Of a stretch of DNA of 57,369 nucleotides, positions 34,279-43,430 are shown in pieces. Within the stretch, counting starts at the first letter, position 1; every line of letters starts with the position of its first letter. The notes below the pieces were generated by a model. The model saw nothing but the letters and a program-made list of their open reading frames with translations. It did no database searches and was not told where the DNA came from. This DNA comes from Akkermansiaceae bacterium. Lineage in GTDB: Bacteria; Verrucomicrobiota; Verrucomicrobiia; Verrucomicrobiales; Akkermansiaceae. The stretch is from the NCBI GenBank assembly GCA_903934285.1, contig CAIZNN010000069.1:1-57369 (forward strand), written 5' to 3'. The translations under genes and the position numbers were made by a program.

Positions 34279-34944
34279 ATGACCATGATCCGTCGTCTTC
34301 TCACCCTCGCCATGGCCGCTGCGGTCACCTGCAGTGTTGCCGCCGCCCAAGACAGCAAGCTCAAAATCGCCACCGTCGATATGCAGGAGCTCTTCAAGCA
34401 ATATTACCGCACCAACGAGGCGCAAAAGCAGATCAATGTGGAACGCGCGCGCATCCAGAAGGACAATAACGAGCGCATGACCAAGATCCGCGACATCGAA
34501 ACCTCGCTGGCCAATCTGCGCAAACAACTCGATGATCCCGCCATCAACGACTCGAAAAAGCAGGCGCTGTTTAAAGACTGGCAGATGCAGCAACAGGAAG
34601 GCATCGCCCTGGACCGCGAGCGCCGCGAGTTTCTGCAACGCCGCAACCAGATGCTCAACGAAAAAATGCTGCAACGCATGAAGGGCATCCTCGAGGAAAT
34701 CCGCAAATTGGTCGAAGAACATGCCAAAGCCGAGGACTTCGATTACGTTTTTGACAAGTCCGGCATGAGCACCTCGCAGGTGCCCATCCTCCTTTATACC
34801 AAGGATGCAACCGACATCACCGCCGCCTTGCTCAAGGATCTCAACAAGGATGCGCCGGCAGAGTCGCTGCGTTCCGAGGGCGATCCCGCACCCGAACTGC
34901 CCGCCCCGGCCCCGGCTCCTGCTCCTGCGGGCGGCACACCGTAA
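34279..34944 (+). CDS. OmpH/Skp family periplasmic chaperone
   Basis: 221 aa. Signal peptide MIRRLLTLAMAAAVTCSVAAA, mature start QDSKLKIATVDMQELFKQYY, then a long charged coiled coil (KQINVERARIQKDNNERMTKI and onwards) and a C-terminal strand DYVFDKSGM, as in Skp. A Pro/Ala-rich tail of ~40 residues is extra. Skp holds outer-membrane proteins in the periplasm. Directly upstream of lpxD, the usual skp-lpxD order. The start MTMIRRLL is chosen for the signal peptide. Confidence 0.9.
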   Translation: MTMIRRLLTLAMAAAVTCSVAAAQDSKLKIATVDMQELFKQYYRTNEAQKQINVERARIQKDNNERMTKIRDIETSLANLRKQLDDPAINDSKKQALFKDWQMQQQEGIALDRERREFLQRRNQMLNEKMLQRMKGILEEIRKLVEEHAKAEDFDYVFDKSGMSTSQVPILLYTKDATDITAALLKDLNKDAPAESLRSEGDPAPELPAPAPAPAPAGGTP

Positions 34945-34983
34945 GTCGTCGCCCGGCTCGCGCCACTTTCAACCTCTCCTGCA

Positions 34984-36021
34984 TTGGCATTCGTCCTCAC
35001 GTTTTCCGAGCTCGTCCGCTTGGTCGATGGTGACATCGTCCGGGACGCCCCCGATGGTCACCTCACCGGGGTGGCATCGCTCGATGATGCTGGCGCACTG
35101 GACATCAGTTTCCTCGGCAATGACAAGTATCGCGGCCAGTTTCTAACCACCAAGGCCGGCGCGGTGATCGTGGCTCGCGGCGAAAGCGCCGGCCCGGACG
35201 CCGTGGGTCTGGTGGCGGTGGACAACCCGTCGCTGGCCTTTTCCGCGGTGGTCCGCCATTTTGCCGCCACCGTGGCCCGGCTCGTTCCAGGCATTCACCC
35301 GCGGGCTGTGGTCGACGCGGCGGCCAGCGTCGATGCGGCAACCGTGCGGGTGCATGCCGGGGCTGTCATCATGGCGGGCGCCCGCGTCGGCGCGGGCAGC
35401 GAAATCGGCCCGAACTGCGTGCTTGGCGAACAGGTCGTCGTCGGCCGCGATTGCCGGATCATGGCCAATGTGACCATCCGCGAGCGCTGCGTGTTGGGCG
35501 ACCGCGTGTTCCTCCAACCCGGCTGCGTCATTGGCTCGGACGGCTACGGCTATGAGTTCCACGACGGCCGGCATGTGAAAGTGGACCAAGTTGGCATCGT
35601 CGAAATCGGTGACGATGTGGAAATTGGCGCCAACACCACCATCGACCGCGCCCGGTTTGGCAAAACGCTCATCGGCGAGGGTACCAAAATCGACAACCTG
35701 GTGCAGATCGCGCACAACGTGGTCATCGGCAAACACTGCCTCATTGTCGCTCTCACTGGCATTTCCGGCAGCACCCATCTCGGCAACTACGTCACCGCCG
35801 CCGGCCAGGTCGGCATCGTCGGCCATGTCACCATCGGCGACAAGGCCGTCCTCACCGCCCGCACCGGCGTGACCATCAGTCTTGCAGGCGATGAAACCTA
35901 CGCTGGCAAGCCCGCCCTGCCGCTGCGGGAGGATATGAAGATCCATGCGCAGTTGCGCCGCCTGCCGAAGCTCGTGGAACGGGTCAAAGCGCTGGAAATC
36001 GCCGCCCGACTGACCCGCTGA
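34984..36021 (+). CDS. lpxD: UDP-3-O-acylglucosamine N-acyltransferase LpxD
   Basis: 345 aa. N-terminal uridine-binding domain (TFSELVRLVDGDIV...ISFLGNDKY), then left-handed beta-helix hexapeptide repeats, with the catalytic-histidine region IDNLVQIAHNVVIG and a C-terminal helix. Third step of lipid A synthesis. It begins with TTG at 34984; no ATG is nearby in frame, and the family start fits. It follows ompH by 39 bp. Confidence 0.95.
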   Translation: MAFVLTFSELVRLVDGDIVRDAPDGHLTGVASLDDAGALDISFLGNDKYRGQFLTTKAGAVIVARGESAGPDAVGLVAVDNPSLAFSAVVRHFAATVARLVPGIHPRAVVDAAASVDAATVRVHAGAVIMAGARVGAGSEIGPNCVLGEQVVVGRDCRIMANVTIRERCVLGDRVFLQPGCVIGSDGYGYEFHDGRHVKVDQVGIVEIGDDVEIGANTTIDRARFGKTLIGEGTKIDNLVQIAHNVVIGKHCLIVALTGISGSTHLGNYVTAAGQVGIVGHVTIGDKAVLTARTGVTISLAGDETYAGKPALPLREDMKIHAQLRRLPKLVERVKALEIAARLTR

Positions 36022-36165
36022 CCCGCGCCGCGGAGTGTGGGCAAGAGTGCTGCCAACTGGGTGGTGGTGGCGCTTTGAGGTGGTCGCCCAAGCGAGGTTT
36101 TTGCGCGCCCCTGTCATTCCGCGCTTGCCAGCCACCCCCAGACACCCTATCTCCTGCCACGCACC

Positions 36166-36729
36166 ATGGCCAGCACTCCCGTCATCAACCTCCGCAAAGG
36201 ACACGCCGTCCGTCACAACAACGAAGTCTGCATCGTGATCGATCACGAACTGAAAACACCGCCGCGCATGGCGTCTTACGTCCAGATGTCCATCCGCAGC
36301 GTGGCGTCCAAAAAGGTGTTCAATCTTCGCCTCACCTCCAACGATTCACTCGAAGGCGTCCTGCTCGAGCGCATCCCCCATGAGTATTCCTATAAGGACA
36401 GCAGCGGCTATCACTTCCTCAACCCCGAGACCTATGAAGACACCTTGGTGTATGAGGACCTGGTCGACCCGGTCAAAAACTACCTCATCGAGGGGCAGCT
36501 TTACACCGTGCTGCTCGCCGATGCCATCGTCGCCTCGATCGACCTGCCGCCGTCCATGGTCATGATTGTCACCGAGTCTTCGGATGGCGTCAAGGGCGAC
36601 TCCGCCAACAATGTGTACAAGCCCGCCACCATGGAGACCGGCCTGATTGTTCAAGTGCCGCTCTTCATCAATGTCGGCGAGAAAATCAACGTCAAAACCG
36701 AGGATAATTCCTACCTCGGCCGCGCCTGA
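36166..36729 (+). CDS. efp: Elongation factor P
   Basis: 187 aa, three-domain EF-P that helps ribosomes through polyproline stretches. Blocks are INLRKGHAVRHNNEV, VYEDLVDPVKNYL and the C-terminal GDSANNVYKPATMETGLIVQVPLFI with YLGRA end. The domain I loop, PGKG with lysine 34 in E. coli, here reads TPPRMAS with Arg at residue 34. This is outside the lysylation (EpmA) type and recalls arginine-type EF-P. No modifying enzyme gene is in the window. Confidence 0.95.
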   Translation: MASTPVINLRKGHAVRHNNEVCIVIDHELKTPPRMASYVQMSIRSVASKKVFNLRLTSNDSLEGVLLERIPHEYSYKDSSGYHFLNPETYEDTLVYEDLVDPVKNYLIEGQLYTVLLADAIVASIDLPPSMVMIVTESSDGVKGDSANNVYKPATMETGLIVQVPLFINVGEKINVKTEDNSYLGRA

Positions 36730-36777
36730 GGCCTGCCGCCATGCCTCCCACGCCCCCTTGGGTGTCGGGCCTTGGTC

Positions 36778-36948
36778 GTTCAAGTGGAGTCTCCCGTTCA
36801 AGTGGAGTCTCCTACTGTTGAAAACGTTGTTGCCCTCGGCGCGCTCGTTCCAGTGGAGTCTCCTACTGTTAAAAACGTCGTTGCCCTCGACGCGCTCGTT
36901 CCAGTGGAGACTCCTCTTGTTGAAAACCTTGTTGCCCTCGGCGCGCTT
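36778..36948. repeat. 51-bp tandem repeat, three units plus a partial
   Basis: Units 36796-36846, 36847-36897 and 36898-36948 begin GTTC(A/C)AGTGGAG(T/A)CTC and end CTCGGCGCGCT; an 18-bp partial unit precedes them. The length is a multiple of three, so both strands stay open, but the translations are just the repeat. It lies in a 464-bp gene-free stretch after efp. The GTGGAGTCTCCT core also occurs at 37612-37662 and before the RAYT gene. Confidence 0.85.
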
Positions 36949-37193
36949 GCCTGCCTGCCTGCCGCTGCCACCGTGAATGCTGTAGCCTAACATCTGAATG
37001 TGGCGGGCACCTGAACATCGGCAGAGGGGACCGTGGTGCTTGATTCCGCTCCGGAAATATAACCAGTACCTCTATTCGACAGGCACCGCCGCCGCATCGC
37101 CTGCGCCTTCCGGTGCCGAATGAATAACCCTTGCACCACCCAGTTCGCCGCAGACCATGCCTCCGGGCGGGAGGGGGGGGCCCTAACACAAAA

Positions 37194-37577
37194 ATGGCGG
37201 CCGCCAACTCCTTGCAGCCTCCCCTCGCCCCCTTGACCGTCATGCCCCGGCCCATCGACCGCTCCAAACCCGCCAATGCCTTGGTCATCGCCGACGAGAC
37301 GGTCTATTTCAACAACACCCCCGGCGTCTGGCGGCGCATCACGGCGAGCTGCCCCTACAGCGACGGGCTCTACGTCACCCTCACCAACGAAATGACCCTG
37401 CCGCCCGGCGTGCTCAACCAAGTCCGGCGGCAGCCGCTCAAGCTCTACCAAGACCACTACCGGCCCACGGAAGTCAGCCTCCAGTTCATCCGCTGGCTAC
37501 GCTCCATGCTCCTGCGGGCGACCTGTTACAGGGAGGCCATGGCGCTGTTGCGTCCACTCATGGAGAAACATCCCTGA
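37194..37577 (+). CDS. Hypothetical protein (127 aa)
   Basis: From MAAANSLQPPLAP, or from MPRPIDRSKP at 37242. Body PANALVIADETVYFNNTPGV, LYVTLTNEMTLPPGVLNQVRR and RPTEVSLQFIRWLRSML. Soluble, ordinary composition, not recognised; probably lineage-specific. It sits between the 51-bp tandem repeats and another copy of the same repeat family. Confidence 0.6.
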   Translation: MAAANSLQPPLAPLTVMPRPIDRSKPANALVIADETVYFNNTPGVWRRITASCPYSDGLYVTLTNEMTLPPGVLNQVRRQPLKLYQDHYRPTEVSLQFIRWLRSMLLRATCYREAMALLRPLMEKHP

Positions 37578-37611
37578 GATGTTATGCAACGGCGTTCCGC
37601 CAGTCGGAAGC

Positions 37612-37662
37612 CACCATGTCAAGAACTTTTCCTACAAGAGGAGACTTCACTTGCACAAGCCG
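37612..37662 (-). repeat. Dispersed repeat copy near pRiA4b-like gene
   Basis: In minus orientation GTGCAAGTGAAGTCTCCTCT then TGTAGGAAAAGTTCTTGACA, related to the tandem units after efp and, more closely, to the sequence 5' of the RAYT gene (GTGAAGTCTCCTCTTGTAGA then AAATGTCCTTGATA). About 100 bp of spacer beyond it hold nothing recognised. Confidence 0.75.
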
Positions 37663-37777
37663 TGAATTTGTTCGATTTGTTCGACTGAGCTCACGCCGAA
37701 GCCCGTGTGATCCGTGGATTCCATTTTCCGATCCAAGGCAAAGCCAGCGCCGGTGACCGAGGGCCGCTGCAGTGCTC

Positions 37778-38332
37778 TCAACGCCGCCTGCGGGGCGGCC
37801 GCGGGGTGAAATCCACCGCCTTCGCATCGAAGGCTTCCGGATCGTAGCCGGGGTTCATCCATTCCGCATCGCCGTGCAGCGCCCGCATGTAGGCAAACGC
37901 CCCGCTGAAATCCTCCGGCGGACAGGCCCGCGCCCCGTCTAGCAATTCAGGCGGGCCCGCTCCGGCCACGCGCTTTTCGAACACGATCTCGTGAATCCAT
38001 TCATCGGCGAAGTCGTAGCGATAGAGGATGCGGATGGGCAGTTTCTTGCGGCCCAGAAACTCCGCCAAGGTCAGCGCCGATTCATCTTGGAATTCGCCCA
38101 CCGTCTGGTCCTCCAAGCCGATCGGGCCGATCACATCGACGAGGCGTTTGCCCTTGCCGTGGCGGAACTCATGCGGGTGCTTGTTGTCCCAACCCATCGC
38201 CGCCTGAATCGCATCGCTGAGCGCCAGAAACGTCACGTCCATCGAAATGGTGAAACGCCGCCAAATCTGCGGCTGAATCCCGTAGAGGAACACCTTGATC
38301 GATACCCGGGTCTCGTCTTTCGCTTTCGCCAT
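37778..38332 (-). CDS. Plasmid pRiA4b ORF-3-like protein
   Basis: 184 aa from MAKAKDETRVSIKVFLYGIQ. The pattern I..P.IWRRF, LSDAIQAAMGWDNKHPHEF, YDFADEWIHEIVFEKRV, and C-terminal ACPPEDFSGAFAYMRAL with DPEAFDAKAVDF fits the pRiA4b ORF-3 family, which occurs on plasmids and chromosomes. Function unknown. The upstream extension to 38656 reads through the 12-bp repeats and is rejected. Confidence 0.9.
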   Translation of the reverse strand: MAKAKDETRVSIKVFLYGIQPQIWRRFTISMDVTFLALSDAIQAAMGWDNKHPHEFRHGKGKRLVDVIGPIGLEDQTVGEFQDESALTLAEFLGRKKLPIRILYRYDFADEWIHEIVFEKRVAGAGPPELLDGARACPPEDFSGAFAYMRALHGDAEWMNPGYDPEAFDAKAVDFTPRPPRRRR

Positions 38333-38417
38333 GCCGCAACCATGACCCAGACCAGCTGCCCGATGCAAACAAGAATTTTGCCCGCCGCCACCCCGGCAGC
38401 GCGGCGCGGCGCGGCGG

Positions 38418-38465
38418 GTCCGGGGTGAGGTCCGGGGTGAGGTCCGGGGTGAGGTCCGGGGTGAG
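38418..38465. repeat. 12-bp tandem repeat, four units
   Basis: GTCCGGGGTGAG repeated four times, then a decayed unit CACCGGGGTGAT, about 85 bp upstream of the pRiA4b-like start. The RDD gene lies on its other side. Confidence 0.9.
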
Positions 38466-38607
38466 CACCGGGGTGATCTGGCGTCCCGGATAGACCGCGA
38501 ACAAGTGCGAGGTGTGCCGGTGGGTGTCATTCGGCTCATCGCGATCGGTCTGCCATTCCTGCAGTTGCCCCCATTTGCCGATTTTGTTAGGTGTGAGGGA
38601 GTCGAGG

Positions 38608-39210
38608 CTATTCGGCGGGTATGGGAGTGACGACGATGACCTTGGTGTTGGCCCACTCGTCACCGAGGCGGCGGCCGTGTGCGGGTTTATCCTCGCGAGT
38701 GAGCAGGATGAACAACTCGACGAACACAAACAAGGGAATGACAAGCACCGCGTTGCGGATCAAGCCGGGTTGCCAGTTGCCGGCCAGCGACTCGTCGTCG
38801 AGGGTCACCGCCTTGAGGTGCATGGCCTTTTTGCCGACGCTCTGGCCGCCGAGCATGGGCAGGGAATCGCGGGTGACCAGGTAGGCCAGCCCCACCAGCC
38901 AGGGCATGCTGGCCCCGCAGAAGCCGGGCAACACCATCCAAGCGGCGATGCACAGGCCACCGGCCAGAACCAGATCAATCACGGCGGCGATCACGCGGGT
39001 GTTGAATGGTGCCAGCGCGCCGTCGGGCGTGAGGTCAATGGCGGACTCCGGCGCCACCCGGATCTGGAGTTTGGCGGCCTGCTGCGCCGGTGGAATGGCC
39101 GGCGGCGGCGCGGCGGGCGGGATGGCCAACGATGGCAGCGGCGGCGTGTAGCGGGGCAGGTCCGGCGGTGGCGGTGTGGGACGGGCAGGTGTGGTGGGTC
39201 CGTTGTCCAT
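38608..39210 (-). CDS. RDD-family membrane protein
   Basis: 200 aa. A Pro-rich N-terminus (~45 residues), then an RDD domain with NTRVIAAVIDLVLAGGL in place of the R..D-D motif, two to three membrane helices (GLCIAAWMVLPGF, LIRNAVLVIPLFVFVELFIL), and the GGQSVGKKAMHLKAV and RRLGDEWANTKVI blocks. RDD proteins are often ion or antiporter-related; the role here is unknown. Divergent from the phosphofructokinase gene. Confidence 0.88.
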   Translation of the reverse strand: MDNGPTTPARPTPPPPDLPRYTPPLPSLAIPPAAPPPAIPPAQQAAKLQIRVAPESAIDLTPDGALAPFNTRVIAAVIDLVLAGGLCIAAWMVLPGFCGASMPWLVGLAYLVTRDSLPMLGGQSVGKKAMHLKAVTLDDESLAGNWQPGLIRNAVLVIPLFVFVELFILLTREDKPAHGRRLGDEWANTKVIVVTPIPAE

Positions 39211-39398
39211 GGTTGTGGCCTTGCTGATACCACGGCAGCGGGCAATGTCGAGCCCGAATCAGGGCTGCAACCAAGGACAGTGCCGCGAGTTCAGCGGCGC
39301 CGGCGCCGCCATTGTTACCATCCGCTATCTGCATGGCGCGGTGATTTTCCCTTTCAACCGGCCCTGACAAGAGTATAGAATTCGACACCCTGCCAGCC

Positions 39399-40649
39399 AT
39401 GAACACCCCCACCCTCGGCACGCCGCGCTTCCCCTCGCCGCTCACGCGCACCATCAGCGATGACATCCGCATCCCGCAGCGGATCGAAGTGGGGGCGGAT
39501 CCGGGCTATCTGTTTGAGTTGGCGGGGCCGCGGGCGCAGCTGTTTTTCGATCCCGCGCAGACCCGCGCCGGCATTGTCACCTGCGGCGGCCTGTGTCCCG
39601 GCTTGAACAACGTGATCCGCTCGCTCTTTTTCGAATTGCACCACGGCTACGGGGTGCGGGAAGTGCTGGGATTCCGCGGCGGCTATCAAGGGCTCGACCC
39701 GCTGCGCGGCGCCGCACCGGTGGTGATGAGCACCGAATTTGTCGATGACATCCATCAGGAGGGCGGCACCGTGTTAGGCACCTCGCGCGGGCCGGTGGAT
39801 ACCGTGGTGGCGGTGGACAACCTGATGCGGCGCGGGGTGAACCTGCTGTTCACCATTGGCGGGGATGGCACGCTGCGTGGTGGCAATGAGTTGTTTCAGG
39901 AAGCGCAACGGCGGGGCTACCCGCTGGCGGTGGTGGGCATCCCCAAAACGGTGGATAACGATGTGGCATTTGTGTCGCGCACGTTCGGCTACTACACCGC
40001 AGTGGAAGAGGCCGCCAAGGTCCTCAAATGCGCCCACACCGAAGCCCACAGCGTGCTCAACGGGATCGCGCTGGTCAAGCTGATGGGGCGGAACGCCGGG
40101 TTCATCGCCGGGGGCGCCACCGTGGCCAGCCAGGACGTGAATTTCTGTCTGATTCCGGAAGTGCCCTTTGTCCTCGACGGCGCGGGCGGGTTGCTGGCAG
40201 CCTTGGAGCGGCGCATCGTGGAGCGGGCGCACGCAGTGATCGTGGTGGCCGAGGGCGCCGGCCAGCAATTGATCGAGGCGACTGCCGAACAACGCGATGC
40301 TTCGGGCAACCCCAAGCTCAAGGACATCGGCCTGTTCTTGCGCGAGAAAATCGAGGCCCACTTCAAAGCCGCGCAAATCCCCGCCACCTTGCGCTACTTC
40401 GATCCGAACTATATCATCCGCAGCGTGCCAGCCGATGCGGAAGACTCGATGCTGTGCGATTTGTTCGCCCGGCACGCCGCCCACGCCGCCATGGCCGGCA
40501 AAACCGGCGTGGTGATCGGCATCCTGCATGACCGCTTCATCCATGTGCCCATCGAGTTGCTCCCGCAACAAAAAAAGTGCCTGGATCCGGCCGGGCCCGC
40601 GTGGCGCGCGGTGCTGGCCGCCACCGGCCAAGCCGAACGATTCGAGTAA
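39399..40649 (+). CDS. 6-phosphofructokinase, ATP-type signature of the group-II/III family
   Basis: 416 aa. CGGLCPGLNNVIRSLFFEL at 62-80, GGDGT at 154-158, PKTVDND at 182-188 and MGRNAGFIAGGA follow in order. In PFKs a Gly at the second position of GGDGT indicates ATP and an Asp (GGDD) indicates pyrophosphate. Here it is Gly, while the PKT lysine is the type seen in PPi enzymes and in trypanosomatid ATP-PFKs. So ATP use is likely but not certain. A long N-terminal extension precedes the core. Glycolytic enzyme, monocistronic by spacing. Confidence 0.92.
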   Translation: MNTPTLGTPRFPSPLTRTISDDIRIPQRIEVGADPGYLFELAGPRAQLFFDPAQTRAGIVTCGGLCPGLNNVIRSLFFELHHGYGVREVLGFRGGYQGLDPLRGAAPVVMSTEFVDDIHQEGGTVLGTSRGPVDTVVAVDNLMRRGVNLLFTIGGDGTLRGGNELFQEAQRRGYPLAVVGIPKTVDNDVAFVSRTFGYYTAVEEAAKVLKCAHTEAHSVLNGIALVKLMGRNAGFIAGGATVASQDVNFCLIPEVPFVLDGAGGLLAALERRIVERAHAVIVVAEGAGQQLIEATAEQRDASGNPKLKDIGLFLREKIEAHFKAAQIPATLRYFDPNYIIRSVPADAEDSMLCDLFARHAAHAAMAGKTGVVIGILHDRFIHVPIELLPQQKKCLDPAGPAWRAVLAATGQAERFE

Positions 40650-40732
40650 GGCCTGAGGCTCACTCCCGAGCACGTTGGCGCATGTCAGATAGGGCTGGCC
40701 GGCACGGGCCAGCAGCGCCCCATCGCACGCCG

Positions 40733-41323
40733 TCACAATTCGAAGTGGCGGTGCGTCAGAAGCGTCCAGGATCCGTAATCAAGCCGGGCGATGGTCAGAA
40801 AGGGCCGGATATCAGAGCGCTGCGCGACGAGTTCCTGGATTTTCGCGGCGAGGATGGTGGCTGCTATCGGATTGGTGGAGCCCACCCCGATGGACCCGGT
40901 GTCTTCGGCGAAGATCACCGGTGCTAACAAGGCTTTGGCCAGTTTGTGGAGGTGGTCGAACGATTGGTAAAAGGCGCGGGGGGCGATGAGCCGGCCTGCA
41001 AATGGAATGAGCTGCGGGCTTGGATTGAGAGTGGCGGCAAGCCGGTCGCCGAGTGCTTCCATGGCGCCACTGAGCGCCTCTTCCTTCTGACTCTGGAGCC
41101 GGGCGATGGCCTCCATCAGGTCCAGTGGCCGCCCCTGGCCCCTCGCCGTGCGGACGGCTTCCATCGCACGGCTGACCTCGTCGCCCCCCGCCGCACCAGT
41201 GAGCACGAGCGCCGCGGCGGTTTGGTCGAGGCAGGCATCCACCAGCCCCCCGATGTCGAAGCGCTGCTGGCCACGCGCGGTGGACTCGACCTTGGATGTT
41301 AGAAGTGCGGCTGACGGGGGCAT
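40733..41323 (-). CDS. Hypothetical protein (196 aa)
   Basis: MPPSAALLTSKVESTARGQQ..., helical, with LMEAIARLQSQKEEALSGAM and RAFYQSFDHLHKLAKALLAP, and a final FLTIARLDYGSWTLLTHRHFEL. No signal peptide or membrane helix is clear, and I do not recognise a family. Coding composition is good. It is convergent with the phosphofructokinase and divergent from the carotenoid gene over a 518-bp spacer. Confidence 0.65.
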   Translation of the reverse strand: MPPSAALLTSKVESTARGQQRFDIGGLVDACLDQTAAALVLTGAAGGDEVSRAMEAVRTARGQGRPLDLMEAIARLQSQKEEALSGAMEALGDRLAATLNPSPQLIPFAGRLIAPRAFYQSFDHLHKLAKALLAPVIFAEDTGSIGVGSTNPIAATILAAKIQELVAQRSDIRPFLTIARLDYGSWTLLTHRHFEL

Positions 41324-41841
41324 GGCATTTGTTTGGGGGGGTGCGATTGGATTTCCGAACGGACGGAGGGGTGGGAAGAATCGTGCAAAAAAATGTCAGG
41401 TGTTCCGGCAGGCTGCCTGCCGCCGGTTGGGCGGTTAGATAATCCGGGCGCGATTGCCAACTGCAACGGCGCGGGAATTGCCCGGCAGGCCCGCGGCGGC
41501 GGGCGCATGGTTTGTTAGCTATCGGATACCCCGCGCACCGGATAGCTATACTTGCGTATATTCGCTTATACCGATATTTTGGATAGGCGTAATCATTCCC
41601 GGATGCATCAGTTAGATCCGGGCGGCACGCGCTCCGCCATGGTTGCCAGGCCCGCTTCCTTCCGCGCCCGCGCCGCCTTGTTAGGATGGCCCGGCCGGGC
41701 CGGGGCCGGGCCGGCAGGTCGCGGGCAAGGGCGGCTGCGATGCCGCGCGCGCGGCGGGTTGCGCGCAGGCCGCGCGGCGGGTTGTGGCAGAAATGGCTCG
41801 CCTAATCCCCGGATCGTGTTACACGCGGGCAGACAATTTGT
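41324..41841. promoter_or_regulatory. 518-bp divergent spacer with inverted repeat
   Basis: Mostly very GC-rich, with an AT-rich island at 41545-41590 (GTATATTCGCTTATACC, GATATTTTGG). An inverted repeat TAGCTATC (41516-41523) / GATAGCTA (41541-41548) with a 17-bp spacer borders it. This is a plausible operator/promoter zone for the carotenoid gene at 41842 or the divergent hypothetical. No gene is supported here. Confidence 0.4.
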
Positions 41842-43356
41842 ATGAGCAAGAAAATCATCATCGTCGGTGCCGGGCCAGGCGGGCTTACCGCCGGCATGAT
41901 CCTGGCCCACCGCGGATTGGATGTGACCATCGTGGAGAAGCGCAGCGGGGTCGGCGGGCGCAACGCGGAGTTGCGGCTGGGCGAATTCTCGTTTGACACC
42001 GGTCCGACCTTTCTGCACCAGAAATTCACCCTGGACGAGGTGTTTGCCGAGGCCGGCAAGCAAGCGGCGGACTATCTCGAGTTTCAACTGCTCGACCCGA
42101 TGACGCGCCTGAGTTGGGGCGAAGTGGCGCTGGAAACCACCTCCGATGCGGCGCGGATGGAAGCTAACATTGAGGCCGCCTTCCCCGGTCACGGCGAGGG
42201 CTTCCGACGGTTCATGAGCGACCATGCCCGCAAACTCAAGACCATCTACCCCTGCCTGCTGCGGCCCTATCACGAACTCAAGGCCATGGTCAGTCCCACG
42301 CTGCTCAAGGCGCTGCCCTACGTCGCCACCACCCGCAATGTGATGGATGTGCTGCAGCAGTATTTCAGTGACGAGCGGCTCAAGCTCGCCTTCACGTTTC
42401 AGGCGAAATATCTGGGCATGTCGCCGTGGAACTGCCCGGCGCTGTTCAGCATCATCTCCTACATCGAGTACAAATACGGCATCTATCATGTGCGCGGCGG
42501 CTTGTGCAAGATCTCCGAGGCAATGAGCCGGGTGTTCCAGGAGAACGGCGGCAGCCTCCGCCTCGAGTGTGCGGTGCGCGAAATCCAGTGCGCCGGCCGC
42601 CGCGCCGCCGCCGTCGTGTTGGAAAGCGGCGAGGTTCTCCACTGCGACGACGTCATTGTCAACGCGGACTACGGCCACGCCGCAACCCGCCTGCTCAACG
42701 GCCGCTCAGTGCCCGTCGAGGCGATGGCACGCAAGAAGTATTCCTGTTCCACTTTCATGATGTATCTGGGGCTGGACACGATCTATCCGGACGAGCCGCA
42801 CCACCACATTCTGTTTGCCGACGACTATGGGCGCAACGTCGCGGACATCCAGAGCCAGCGGCGGGTATCCGAAGACATGTCGATTTATGTCCGCAACTCT
42901 GCCATCAATGATCCCGGGGTGGCGCCGGCCGGCCAAAGCGGCCTCTACATCCTGGTGCCCACCATCAACACCCGCCACGGGTTCCACTGGCATGGCCAGA
43001 GCGCGGCCTACCGCGACAAGGTGCTCACACGCCTCGAGGACAGGACCGGCATGAAGGATTTGCGCCGCCACATCATAGCCGAACGCATCATCACGCCAGT
43101 TGACTGGCGCGACGAGCAGGACGTCTTCATGGGTGCCACCTTCAACCTCGCCCATACCCTCGACCAGATGCTCTATTTGCGGCCACACAACCGGATGGCC
43201 GGCTTCGACAATCTCTATCTGGTAGGTGGCGGCACCCATCCCGGGTCGGGCCTGCCCACCATCTACGAGAGTGGGCGTATTTCCAGCAATCTGCTCTGCG
43301 ACAGCCACGGGCTGCCCTATCAGCGCGTCGACTATGCCCCGCAATTCAGCGCCTGA
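41842..43356 (+). CDS. Carotenoid desaturase, CrtN/CrtI type
   Basis: 504 aa flavoprotein. N-terminal dinucleotide-binding motif IIIVGAGPGGLTAGMILAHRG, then VEKRSGVGGRN, FDTGPTFL, and the C-terminal NLYLVGGGTHPGSGLPTIYESGR that closes the FAD site. It inserts double bonds into phytoene-like or dehydrosqualene-like C30/C40 polyenes at the membrane. The C30 assignment is inferred from the adjacent aldehyde dehydrogenase and second CrtN-like oxidase, a set known from staphyloxanthin-type and planctomycete pathways. The start fits the Rossmann fold. Confidence 0.88.
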   Translation: MSKKIIIVGAGPGGLTAGMILAHRGLDVTIVEKRSGVGGRNAELRLGEFSFDTGPTFLHQKFTLDEVFAEAGKQAADYLEFQLLDPMTRLSWGEVALETTSDAARMEANIEAAFPGHGEGFRRFMSDHARKLKTIYPCLLRPYHELKAMVSPTLLKALPYVATTRNVMDVLQQYFSDERLKLAFTFQAKYLGMSPWNCPALFSIISYIEYKYGIYHVRGGLCKISEAMSRVFQENGGSLRLECAVREIQCAGRRAAAVVLESGEVLHCDDVIVNADYGHAATRLLNGRSVPVEAMARKKYSCSTFMMYLGLDTIYPDEPHHHILFADDYGRNVADIQSQRRVSEDMSIYVRNSAINDPGVAPAGQSGLYILVPTINTRHGFHWHGQSAAYRDKVLTRLEDRTGMKDLRRHIIAERIITPVDWRDEQDVFMGATFNLAHTLDQMLYLRPHNRMAGFDNLYLVGGGTHPGSGLPTIYESGRISSNLLCDSHGLPYQRVDYAPQFSA

Positions 43357-43430
43357 GCCGCGCCGGCGCGCCGACGCGCCAACGCGCCAACGCGCCAGAG
43401 CCCAATCCCCGGGGCGGGCATGGCGTGCAC

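Noticed and set aside
36772-36990. Protein-coding gene made of the 51-bp repeats
   Set aside because: The frame is just three repeat units with no conserved context or start signal, and it is equally open on the other strand, as expected for a 51-bp unit.
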